DNA from: an uncultured Acidobacteriota bacterium
GTDB lineage: Bacteria; Acidobacteriota; JAAYUB01
Direction: 5' to 3'
NCBI GenBank assembly: GCA_937925645.1
Contig: CALAMB010000109.1
Span: 1-41,036, forward strand
DNA: 41,036 nucleotides
Made by a program: the position numbers and the translations under genes. Positions 14,289 to 21,429 of this stretch are shown here, piece by piece. How positions within the stretch are numbered: the stretch's first letter is position 1; the number at the start of each line of letters is the position of its first letter. Under the pieces are notes generated by a model. That model searched no databases. It had not been told where the DNA came from and worked only from the letters and a program-made list of their open reading frames with translations.

Positions 14289-14939
14289 TCACCCCCGCGC
14301 GGGCGGCGCATAGTACTGCAGTCCCGTCACGTTCTTGAATCGCAGGAACTTGATGAAGTCATCGGTTTTGGCGCCGGTCACGGTGAAATCGATCTGCTCG
14401 GTTTCCAACACCAGGACCGGCACGCGAGTCCGCTGCTGGTATTGGAAGAAGAAGTGTTCGTAAGCCTGGATGAGATCCTTCAGGTAGGACGGCGGAATCC
14501 GCCCTTCCATCGGGACGTTGCGCCGCTCGATCCGTTCCAGCAGGGTGTCGACATCCGCCTTGAGATAAACGACCAGATCGGGCTGGATAAGGTAGTCCGA
14601 CATGGCCTCGTACAACTTGTTGTAAATCACCAGTTCTTCATCGTTGAGGTTCAGGTAGGCAAAGAGCCGGTCCTTCTCCAGCAGAAAATCCGAGATGACC
14701 GGCGCGGGGCTGGGGGACTGCCGGGTCAGCTCCCGCATCAGCAGCCAGCGTTGAGCCAGGAAAAAGAGCTGGGCCTTGAATGCGGCGCCCGCCTGTCCCT
14801 CATAGAAAGCGGTGATGTGGGGATTTTCCCACGGCTGGTCCAGCATCGCCCGGCCCTGAAACTCTTCCGCCAGTCGCTTGGCCAGGGTGGTTTTCCCCAC
14901 GCCGATGGGCCCTTCGATGACAAGGTACTTGAAATTCAT
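14289..14939 (-). CDS. Deoxynucleoside kinase (deoxyadenosine/deoxyguanosine kinase family)
   Basis: Cytoplasmic kinase of 216 residues that phosphorylates deoxynucleosides for salvage. The P-loop GPIGVGKTT is at 10-18. The substrate region includes QPWENP, LFFLAQRWLLM and SDFLLEKDRLFAYLNL, and the LID region is near LERIERRNVPMEGRI. This resembles the bacterial dAK/dGK branch. In Bacteroidota and Acidobacteriota such kinases are commonly encoded beside folK and pan genes. I start at the ATG at 14939 (MNFKYLVIEG), because the P-loop then lies at the family's usual distance; an ATG at 14954 adds five residues. It lies 37 bases after folK and 3 bases before the PanC-like gene. Confidence 0.92.
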   Translation of the reverse strand: MNFKYLVIEGPIGVGKTTLAKRLAEEFQGRAMLDQPWENPHITAFYEGQAGAAFKAQLFFLAQRWLLMRELTRQSPSPAPVISDFLLEKDRLFAYLNLNDEELVIYNKLYEAMSDYLIQPDLVVYLKADVDTLLERIERRNVPMEGRIPPSYLKDLIQAYEHFFFQYQQRTRVPVLVLETEQIDFTVTGAKTDDFIKFLRFKNVTGLQYYAPPARG

Positions 14940-14976
14940 AACACTCGGAAACAATAGGGGTTAGCCACAGACCGGA

Positions 14977-15480
14977 TTATAGAGGAAGGCCGGGCCATTT
15001 GCAATACCATTCCACCTCATGCCGATCGTCGCACGCGGTCAGCAGGCTGGCGACGGTCCGCCCGAGCACGGGATGCCGCAAGGCGGGCGCGATTTCAGCC
15101 AGCGGCACCAGCACGAAGCGCCGCTGGGCCAGGCGGGGATGGGGGATGACCAGATCGGGCTCGTCCACCACCTGCCGGCCAAACAGGAGGATGTCGATGT
15201 CGAGGGGCCGGGGCGCGTTGCGTCCGGCCGGCTGCCTCCCCGCGGCGGCCTCCGCCGACCGGATCACCGTCAGCAGTTCCCGCGGCTCCAGGCGGGTGTG
15301 CAACCCGGCCGCGGCATTGAGGTAGGCGGGCTGCGGCGGCCCACCGACAGGCTCGGATTGATAGAGCGAGGATACGGCGGCCACCTTCGCCCCGCCCGCG
15401 GCCAGGCGGGCGAGCCCCGCCGCCAGGCTGGACTCCCGGTCGCCCATGTTGGCCCCCAGCCCCACCCAGACCGTCCTCAA
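14977..15480 (-). CDS. folK: 2-amino-4-hydroxy-6-hydroxymethyldihydropteridine pyrophosphokinase (HPPK)
   Basis: Folate pathway enzyme that transfers pyrophosphate from ATP to 6-hydroxymethyl-7,8-dihydropterin. VGLGANMGDR opens the protein, YQSEPVGGPPQPAYLNAA covers the substrate loop, and the signature RPLDIDILLF with the two magnesium-binding Asp is present, followed by IPHPRLAQRRFVLVPLAEI. A TTG start at 15480 overlaps the lptD stop codon, and GGAGGG at 15485-15490 lies four bases before it. This gives 167 residues, the usual length, and points to translational coupling with lptD. A longer open frame to 15615 runs inside lptD and is not the real start. Confidence 0.93.
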   Translation of the reverse strand: MRTVWVGLGANMGDRESSLAAGLARLAAGGAKVAAVSSLYQSEPVGGPPQPAYLNAAAGLHTRLEPRELLTVIRSAEAAAGRQPAGRNAPRPLDIDILLFGRQVVDEPDLVIPHPRLAQRRFVLVPLAEIAPALRHPVLGRTVASLLTACDDRHEVEWYCKWPGLPL

Positions 15481-17783
15481 AAGACCCTCCGGCCCAGTTT
15501 CTGCAGTGTTCCAAAATCGCCGATGCCACGCAGATACATGGCGAAGCGGATTTCGCCCGAATTCTGGCGGTTGGCGATATCGAACTTGGCGTACTCCACC
15601 GAAAAGCCGATGCAATCAAAATAATAATTGGTCCGGATGTAAAAGTTGTCCAGATTGCTGTTTTCCAGATTGTACGAGACGTTGGCTTCGACGCTGAACC
15701 CCTGGTAGGGGCGTCCGAGCCCCACTGAAGTTTGCAGATAGTCGTTATCCACCAACTGGTCGCCTTCGGTGTAGAGACGCAGGAACGCCAGCGACGCGAA
15801 CAGCCAGTCCCGGTTGTAGGTCCCGGCGGCGGACCAGTCGCGCAGCTCGCCGCGAACGGTGTCGTATTCGAGGCGGAGCTGCCCGCTGATCGTGGACGCC
15901 GGATGGACCTGGACGAGCGCCTGGATCGGCGAAAAGCTCCGCGGTTCCCGCGCCGCCGCGTAGGGGCTGAACGAGTAATACGGCGCGATCTGGTTGTTGA
16001 GACCCGTCTGAAAATTGCCGTAAAAATCGGGGTCGAAAAAGTACTTCTGGCGAAGCCCCACCGCCACCCATTCCCACGGCCGGTCGCCCCGGCGGCTGAA
16101 AAACCGCTGCATCACCCAGTATTCCAGCTCGTTGGTTCCCACGACCGCATCCTGCCAATCAAACTGGATGATACGCGCGTAATCTTCGACTTCCGACACC
16201 CACCGCCAGGTCACACCCGTCTCGATGACGTGCTTGATGGGTACGCCGAAGGGATGGAACATCCGGAACAGGCGGGGGGCGTCGAGTCGGGCTTCCATGG
16301 CCGCGAGGTAACGACCGACCCCTGACCGGTCCGCGTCGACGGACGTGGCATCCTCCGGCGGATCCGTCGGATAGCTGTGCGAGTAGTACGTCGCCCGGAG
16401 CGCGGGCTCCAACGACAGGCGGAACGCGCCGAGCCGCAGGGGCACCAGCAGCCGGGGGTAAACGTCCAGCCGGCCCACGCCCTGCGGCGTGTTGAACTGC
16501 ATGTCCACGGTGCCGCCGCCGGGATCGGTCCCCTTCCAGTTGACCTTCTTGAACATGAACGCCGCCGAACTGTCCAGGAACAGATAGGCGGGCCAGTGAC
16601 CCAGGGAACGCCCGAACACTCGAAATGACGCCTCCGGCAGGGCGCGGTCCAGCACCTGGAAGGTGTCGAAGTAGTACTGGGTCCGGTTGAATTCCAGGTT
16701 GACGGAACAATCCGACCAGCTGCGGCTGATGAACCCGCGCAGCGTCTCGTCCGGCCGGACGGCGCCCACGAAGTCCGATTCGTACACCTGGCGGAACACG
16801 ATGTTGGAGACGACATTGGCGGAGATGGCCCCGTAAAACCCCCGGCTGAAAAGGAAATAGCCGTCGGCGTTGATAACGCTGCCCCCCTGGTCTTTCCGGT
16901 CGTCGACGGAATAGCTGGAGAAATTGATGTAGGTGAGTTCCGAAAACCGCCCCCGGAAGGTCGTGCCCACACCGAAGCCGCGCTCGGTGTAGTAATCGCC
17001 CTGCACGATCAAGTCCATGCTCCGGCCCAGCGTGAGGTAGAAGGCATCGGAGAACTTGTGCCCCTTGTCTTCGGAATAGCCGTACGAGGGAATCATGAAG
17101 CCCGACTTGCGCTCCTTCTTCGGCAGGGGGAGCCGGATCCAGGGCAAATAAAAGGTGGGCACGCCGAACAGCCGGAACACGCCGTGCGAGAGCGTGACCG
17201 ATTTGTCCTTGATCACTGTGGTCTGTCGACTGCCCAGGCTCCAGTGGGGGTGGTCAAACTGGCAGGTGGTCACGCGGCCGTGGTGGAAGACGTACTCGTC
17301 GGGCCCCGTCTGCTCGGCCTCGGCGCAGACCAACCGCACGAAATTGTCCGACACGCCGCGGGCCTTGACGAAGCGGCCCGTCCGGTTCTCCACGTTGTAT
17401 TCGAACGACTCGCAAGTCAGCTCCTGCAGTCCGCGCCGGAAGACGATGCCGCCCTGCGCCGAAATCGTGCGGGTGTTGCTGTCATAGACGACATCCTCAC
17501 CGCGGACTTCGATATCGCGGTAGCGTATGGACACGTCGCCGCTGGCCCGAAAAACACCCCGCTCCGAGGTCTGTTCCCGCGAGCGAATGACTACGGGTTC
17601 GCCCTCGACCGGGATGACGGTTTCCACATAGGCCGGTTCCTCCGCCGGCGGCGGCGGGGCCGGCGGCGCCGGTTCCTGGGCGCCCAACGGCACAACCAAC
17701 AGCCAAAACGCCACGATCAGGATCGCCGGGAGCGACTGGCTGGCAAACCGCCGGTTGCGTGGGGGCAGGCAAAGTACATTCAT
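15477..17783 (-). CDS. lptD: LPS-assembly outer membrane protein LptD
   Basis: Outer membrane translocon that inserts lipopolysaccharide into the outer leaflet. A signal peptide ends near the PLGAQ sequence, followed by a Pro-rich linker. The periplasmic LptA/OstA-like domain covers the region with RGVFRASGDVSIRYRDIEVRG up to about residue 190. A large aromatic-rich beta-barrel follows, and the protein closes in RRVF. Length is 768 residues from the ATG at 17783, typical. Starts at 17807 and 17819 are also in frame, and none has a good ribosome site. Few cysteines are present, so the disulfide switch of the enterobacterial protein is probably not conserved. LptE is not seen nearby. It heads a five-gene operon with folK, a nucleoside kinase, a PanC-like gene and dacB. 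Confidence 0.93.
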   Translation of the reverse strand: MNVLCLPPRNRRFASQSLPAILIVAFWLLVVPLGAQEPAPPAPPPPAEEPAYVETVIPVEGEPVVIRSREQTSERGVFRASGDVSIRYRDIEVRGEDVVYDSNTRTISAQGGIVFRRGLQELTCESFEYNVENRTGRFVKARGVSDNFVRLVCAEAEQTGPDEYVFHHGRVTTCQFDHPHWSLGSRQTTVIKDKSVTLSHGVFRLFGVPTFYLPWIRLPLPKKERKSGFMIPSYGYSEDKGHKFSDAFYLTLGRSMDLIVQGDYYTERGFGVGTTFRGRFSELTYINFSSYSVDDRKDQGGSVINADGYFLFSRGFYGAISANVVSNIVFRQVYESDFVGAVRPDETLRGFISRSWSDCSVNLEFNRTQYYFDTFQVLDRALPEASFRVFGRSLGHWPAYLFLDSSAAFMFKKVNWKGTDPGGGTVDMQFNTPQGVGRLDVYPRLLVPLRLGAFRLSLEPALRATYYSHSYPTDPPEDATSVDADRSGVGRYLAAMEARLDAPRLFRMFHPFGVPIKHVIETGVTWRWVSEVEDYARIIQFDWQDAVVGTNELEYWVMQRFFSRRGDRPWEWVAVGLRQKYFFDPDFYGNFQTGLNNQIAPYYSFSPYAAAREPRSFSPIQALVQVHPASTISGQLRLEYDTVRGELRDWSAAGTYNRDWLFASLAFLRLYTEGDQLVDNDYLQTSVGLGRPYQGFSVEANVSYNLENSNLDNFYIRTNYYFDCIGFSVEYAKFDIANRQNSGEIRFAMYLRGIGDFGTLQKLGRRVF

Positions 17784-17836
17784 GGGGTGAATGTCGGGTC
17801 GGGGCATATCGTTGACCATTGGCGGCGCATTGTGCC

Positions 17837-17865
17837 ACTATAAAAGTAGGCCCCGCCTTTGTCAA
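17837..17865 (-). promoter_or_regulatory. Promoter of the lptD-folK-dNK-panC-like-dacB operon
   Basis: On the minus strand TTGACA (complement of 17860-17865), 17 bases, TATAGT (complement of 17837-17842). No other promoter is evident inside the run, where gene gaps are 0-37 bases. Confidence 0.85.
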
Positions 17866-17948
17866 ATCGGTTCTCGGCCGAAAAAAGGTGGCAACTTTTG
17901 TCTCCGGAGCCCGATAATAGTGTCAGATTCGCACAAGGAGGCGACGCC

Positions 17949-18290
17949 ATGACGGTCCAAAACATCAACAATGTCAGCCAGACGTTCTCCATGCAGGACA
18001 TTGCCAACATCACCCAGCCCAAGCCCAGCGGTTGGAGCAAGTTCACGTCCATCCTGGGCGGGATTGCCGGCGCGGCATCCTCGTTCATCCCCGGCGCCGG
18101 CATCGTCAGCGGTCTGCTCGGCGGTCTCGGTGGCGGCACCGGTTCGATCACGGGCGAAAGCAACCAGATGCAGCTCCTGCAGATGCAGTATCAGATCCAG
18201 CAGGAGACGCAGATGTTCAACCTCATGACCAACATTTCCAAGGACCGGCACGAAGCGTCCATGGCGGCGATCCGGAACATGAAGGCGTAA
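17949..18290 (+). CDS. Small protein of unknown function with glycine-rich hydrophobic core
   Basis: 113 residues, not recognised. The first 30 residues are polar (Asn/Gln/Ser-rich). Residues about 35-66 are a Gly/Ala/Ile/Leu stretch (GGIAGAASSFIPGAGIVSG, then LLGGLGGGTG) able to enter or cross a membrane. Residues 71-113 form a Gln/Met-rich probable amphipathic helix ending in KDRHEASMAAIRNMKA. No cleavable signal peptide is apparent. The start is secure: CAAGGAGG lies 7 bases before the ATG at 17949. A GATAAT at 17913-17918 could be a -10 box. The gene after it follows in 24 bases and is probably co-expressed. The layout recalls small secreted or pore-forming proteins, but function is unknown. 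Confidence 0.8.
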   Translation: MTVQNINNVSQTFSMQDIANITQPKPSGWSKFTSILGGIAGAASSFIPGAGIVSGLLGGLGGGTGSITGESNQMQLLQMQYQIQQETQMFNLMTNISKDRHEASMAAIRNMKA

Positions 18291-18314
18291 CCGGCGCCGC
18301 GATGGATCCGGCCG

Positions 18315-18716
18315 ATGGAAATCAATCCCAAGCGGAGCAGTGAAAGCACGCCCTTCGATCCGGAGGGCGTGGATCTCGGAAATGCAGGCGACGCCGTAGG
18401 GCCAGGGATGGCGGCGCCATCTCCGGCCGCGGATGTCGACTCCCTCATGGCCACCCGGTCGGTGGCCGATCCCCTGCAGGCGACGCTCACCGAAATGGTC
18501 CGCGGCAAGGATCTGTCCGATCCGCAGGTGTACGCAGGAACCGGCCGCCAGGTCTTGCACGAAATCCTGACAAACCTGTTCGGCGACACGCTGTTCCAGA
18601 GCCTGGATGCCGATGATCTGCTGGACACCTTCCAGGGCTTTATCCAGGACGACCCCATCATGAAGGAAGTGTTTCATGACTTCCTCAACGATCTGGCCAG
18701 ACCCGATCACACCTAG
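18315..18716 (+). CDS. Small acidic protein of unknown function
   Basis: 133 residues, not recognised. The N-terminal half (to about residue 48) is Pro/Ala/Ser/Asp-rich and likely disordered. The C-terminal half is helical and acidic, with a repeated rhythm of FGDTLFQSLDADDLLDTFQGF and PIMKEVFHDFLNDL, ending in PDHT. No signal peptide, membrane helix or known motif is visible. The ATG at 18315 has only a weak GGAT upstream. It follows the glycine-rich protein gene after 24 bases on the same strand, so the two probably act together. The gene ends 78 bases before ilvE, which has its own promoter. Confidence 0.75.
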   Translation: MEINPKRSSESTPFDPEGVDLGNAGDAVGPGMAAPSPAADVDSLMATRSVADPLQATLTEMVRGKDLSDPQVYAGTGRQVLHEILTNLFGDTLFQSLDADDLLDTFQGFIQDDPIMKEVFHDFLNDLARPDHT

Positions 18717-18725
18717 TCAATTTTT

Positions 18726-18741
18726 GTTGGAAAATTCCAAC
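18726..18741. promoter_or_regulatory. Palindromic operator-like site over the ilvE -35 box
   Basis: GTTGGAA (18726-18732) and TTCCAAC (18735-18741) are perfect inverted arms around two A. The left arm contains the -35 hexamer, so a dimeric regulator bound here would block RNA polymerase. No T-run follows on either strand, so it is not a terminator. Confidence 0.55.
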
Positions 18742-18754
18742 CACATGCTAGAAT
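18727..18754 (+). promoter_or_regulatory. Promoter of ilvE
   Basis: TTGGAA (18727-18732), 16 bases, TAGAAT (18749-18754), about 40 bases before the ilvE start. Confidence 0.6.
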
Positions 18755-18794
18755 AACTCCTCATTCGATCATCTTCGTCTGCAGGAGTGTCTTT

Positions 18795-19892
18795 ATGGAC
18801 ATCGCCATCGCCCCGCTGACGGATGGGCAACTGAAACCTCTGTTCACCGACGTGCAGAACCTGGGATTCGGCCGGGTGTTCACGGACCGCATGTTCCTGC
18901 TGAACTATACCGCCGACAAGGGCTGGCACAATCCCCGGATCGTGCCATACGGACCGCTCGAGCTGGATCCGGCGACGCTGGTGCTCCACTACGGCCAGGA
19001 GATTTTCGAAGGGATGAAGGCGTTCGCCGGTCCGGACGACCAGATTGTGTTTTTCCGGCCCGAGGAGAATGTTCGCCGCTTCAACCGGTCCGCCCGGCGG
19101 ATGTCCATGCCGGAACTGAACGAAGCGGACGTGCTGGACGCCATCGTGAAACTCGTGGCGCTGGAATCCCGCTGGATCCCCCGCCAGCGCGAAGCTGCCC
19201 TCTACATTCGCCCCACCATGATCGCCACGGAGATCGGCCTGGGCGTGCGGTCCGCCAAGGAGTACCTGTTCTTCATCATCCTGTCCCCGGTTGGACCCTA
19301 TTTCAAGCAGGGTTTCCGCCCCGTGAACCTGTACGTGTCGCACACTTACGTGCGGGCCGTCGAAGGCGGCGTAGGCGAGGCCAAGACCGGCGGCAACTAC
19401 GCCGCCAGTTTGCTGGCCCGGCAGGAGGCCCAGGAAAAAAGCTACAGCGAGGTGCTGTGGCTCGACGCCAAGGAGCACCGCTACATCGAAGAAGTGGGAG
19501 CCATGAATATCTGCTTCGTCATCGACGGCGTGATCACCACGCCGCTGCTGAGCGGGGCGATCCTTCACGGGATCACTCGCAAGTCGGTGCTGCAGATCTC
19601 CAGTCACCTGGGCTACACCGTCTCGGAGCGCAAAATCACCATCGACGAAATCGTGGACGGGATTCAGAGCGGGCGGGTGACCGAGGCCTTCGGCGTCGGC
19701 ACTGCCGCCAGCATCGCGCCGGTGGGCGGCATCTGCTACCGCGACACGCTCCATACCATCGGCAACAATGAAGTCGGCCCGGTGGCCCGAAAGCTGTACG
19801 ACGAATTGCAGTCGATCCAGTACGGCGAGAAAGAGGATCTGTTCGGCTGGACGCTGCGCGTCCCCATGAATCCGCCCAAGGAAAAAGCCTGA
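18795..19892 (+). CDS. ilvE: Branched-chain amino acid aminotransferase
   Basis: PLP enzyme of fold type IV that interconverts Leu, Ile and Val with their 2-oxo acids using glutamate/2-oxoglutarate. At 365 residues it belongs to the longer eukaryote-like (BCAT type II) branch. The PLP lysine is Lys197 in EAKTGGNYAAS. Family stretches include LHYGQEIFEGMKAF, VLWLDAKEHRYIEEVGAMN, LSGAILHGITRKSVL and EAFGVGTAASIAPVG. The CxxC redox pair of the human enzymes is replaced by AASIA. GCAGGAG lies 8 bases before the ATG. It is monocistronic with a terminator after the stop; no other ilv/leu genes are adjacent. Confidence 0.97.
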   Translation: MDIAIAPLTDGQLKPLFTDVQNLGFGRVFTDRMFLLNYTADKGWHNPRIVPYGPLELDPATLVLHYGQEIFEGMKAFAGPDDQIVFFRPEENVRRFNRSARRMSMPELNEADVLDAIVKLVALESRWIPRQREAALYIRPTMIATEIGLGVRSAKEYLFFIILSPVGPYFKQGFRPVNLYVSHTYVRAVEGGVGEAKTGGNYAASLLARQEAQEKSYSEVLWLDAKEHRYIEEVGAMNICFVIDGVITTPLLSGAILHGITRKSVLQISSHLGYTVSERKITIDEIVDGIQSGRVTEAFGVGTAASIAPVGGICYRDTLHTIGNNEVGPVARKLYDELQSIQYGEKEDLFGWTLRVPMNPPKEKA

Positions 19893-19926
19893 GCCCGGCC
19901 GATTGTCGGATCGCTGACCGTCCCCG

Positions 19927-19953
19927 AAACTCGCCGCTGCGCCGGCGAGTTTT
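19927..19953 (+). terminator. Terminator of ilvE
   Basis: 10-bp arms AAACTCGCCG (19927-19936) and CGGCGAGTTT (19943-19952) with a 6-base loop, followed by a short T-containing tail (TCATTTCC). It may also serve the convergent symporter gene. Confidence 0.7.
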
Positions 19954-20008
19954 CATTTCCGCCGGATCGCTGGTTCGGAATGGCCACGGCCGATGGCGCG
20001 TCGGGCGG

Positions 20009-21322
20009 CTACCCGTCGATCCGGGCCAGCGGCTCCGCGCCGGACCCGCGATCCAGCCGGCTCACAAACGTCGCGGTCGCGAGGTCCCCGGTCACGTTGA
20101 GAACGGTCCGGCCCATGTCCAAGACCCGGTCCACCCCCAGGATGATGGCGATCGCGTCGGGCCGGAGGTTGACCGTGGCCAGCACGATCATGATCATGGG
20201 AATGGACCCTCCGGGGATGCCCGCGGTGCCGATGGCCATCAGCACCGCCAGCAGCACCACCAGAGCCTGCTGGACCAGGGTCAGTTCCACGCCGAACACC
20301 TGGGCCAGAAACAGCACGGTGACCCCCTCGAACAGGGCGGTGCCGTTCATGTTCATCGTCGCCCCCAGCGGCAGCACAAACCCGGCGATATCGCTGGGAA
20401 TGCCCAAATCCTCGATGGCCACCTTCAGGGTGGTGGGCAGCGTGGCGTTGCTGGAGCTGGTCGAGAACCCGGTGATCATTACCGGGAGCACCTTCCGCAT
20501 GAAGTCCACCGGATTGCGCCGGGCGATCAGCCAGATCAAAACCGGGTAGACACCGAACAGGAGCACCAGGTAACCGCCCATGACCACCACGACGTACAAG
20601 AGGAGCTTCATCAGGAGATCCATGCCGAACCGGGCGGTGACGTTGAAGATGAGCGCCAGAACCGCATACGGGGCGATGCGCATGGCGAATCCGACGATCA
20701 CCATCATGATGTCGGCCACGCCCTCCAGCAGGCTGATGAGGCCCTGCGCCCGCGGCGCGTGGATGCGGGTCAACGCCATCCCCACGATGAGGGCGAAAAA
20801 AATCACCGCCAGCATGTCCATGTTGACCATGGCCAGCAGGGGATTCCGGGGCACGACCGAGATCAGGTTCTCGATGCCGAACACGGGACCGGCCCCGGTT
20901 TTCTGCTGGACCTCGCTCTGATAGGATTCCAGCAGCCGGGCCTGGACGTCGGGATCGAAGCCGGCGCCGGGCCGGACCACGTGCACCAGGGTCAATCCCA
21001 GAGTGGCCGCCAGCATCATCAGCAGGCAAAAACAGAGGAACGTCCAGGCACCGAGCCGGCTCAGTCGCTTCAGGTCACCCAGGTGGGCAACGCCGGTGGT
21101 CAGCGTGCTGAACACGATGGGCACCACTGTCATGAAGAGCATATTCAGGAAGATCCGGCCAAGCGGACCGGTGACGTAACGGATCACCCATTCCACCCGC
21201 TCCGAGATCCCCGGGTGGTGGACACCCAGCAGGTTGACCGTCACGCCGGCGGCCGCGCCGATCACCAATCCCAGAAAGATCTGAACATGCAGTGAGCGGC
21301 GGCGAGGGGACGTTTTTTTCAT
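20009..21322 (-). CDS. Dicarboxylate/amino acid:cation symporter (DAACS family)
   Basis: Inner membrane secondary transporter of the GltP/DctA/GltPh family, driving uptake of acidic amino acids or C4-dicarboxylates with Na+ or H+. Length 437. Signature elements: an N-terminal Arg/Lys-rich start then eight hydrophobic helices, the Ser-rich re-entrant loop STSSSNATLPTTL, the TM7 motif GATMNMNGTAL (NMNGT where NMDGT is common), the second loop GTAGIPGGSIPM, and the TM8 motif VDRVLDMGRTVLNVTGD. Asp and Arg in TM8 are the substrate-binding residues. Substrate choice cannot be settled by eye. It is divergent from the antiporter gene. Confidence 0.95.
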   Translation of the reverse strand: MKKTSPRRRSLHVQIFLGLVIGAAAGVTVNLLGVHHPGISERVEWVIRYVTGPLGRIFLNMLFMTVVPIVFSTLTTGVAHLGDLKRLSRLGAWTFLCFCLLMMLAATLGLTLVHVVRPGAGFDPDVQARLLESYQSEVQQKTGAGPVFGIENLISVVPRNPLLAMVNMDMLAVIFFALIVGMALTRIHAPRAQGLISLLEGVADIMMVIVGFAMRIAPYAVLALIFNVTARFGMDLLMKLLLYVVVVMGGYLVLLFGVYPVLIWLIARRNPVDFMRKVLPVMITGFSTSSSNATLPTTLKVAIEDLGIPSDIAGFVLPLGATMNMNGTALFEGVTVLFLAQVFGVELTLVQQALVVLLAVLMAIGTAGIPGGSIPMIMIVLATVNLRPDAIAIILGVDRVLDMGRTVLNVTGDLATATFVSRLDRGSGAEPLARIDG

Positions 21323-21363
21323 GCCGGCATTCCCTTAACTCCAAGATCTGACGGCCGTTTGGA

Positions 21364-21392
21364 TTGACTTTCAAACCGCTCCATTGTACATT
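21364..21392 (+). promoter_or_regulatory. Promoter of the antiporter gene
   Basis: TTGACT (21364-21369), 17 bases, TACATT (21387-21392). The transcript would start near 21399, 31 bases before the ATG at 21430. Confidence 0.6.
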
Positions 21393-21429
21393 GAACCTCC
21401 TTGGACGTCCACCGGGAACAGGAGTCGGC

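Noticed and set aside
13284..14957. Antisense open frame of 557 codons opposite dacB, panC-like and the nucleoside kinase
   Set aside because: It spans several real genes on the minus strand and shows no recognisable domain.
15481..15615. Longer folK start inside lptD
   Set aside because: The extra 45 residues are lptD sequence in another frame and unlike any HPPK; the TTG at 15480 with GGAGGG upstream gives the normal length.
17949..18716. Type III secretion needle or inner-rod gene pair
   Set aside because: Only the size and a C-terminal helix are reminiscent; no secretion apparatus gene is in the window, so the family is left open.
18723..18741. Palindrome before ilvE read as a terminator for the small-protein operon
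   Set aside because: The T-run precedes the hairpin instead of following it on the plus strand, and the minus strand has A after it; operator is the better reading.
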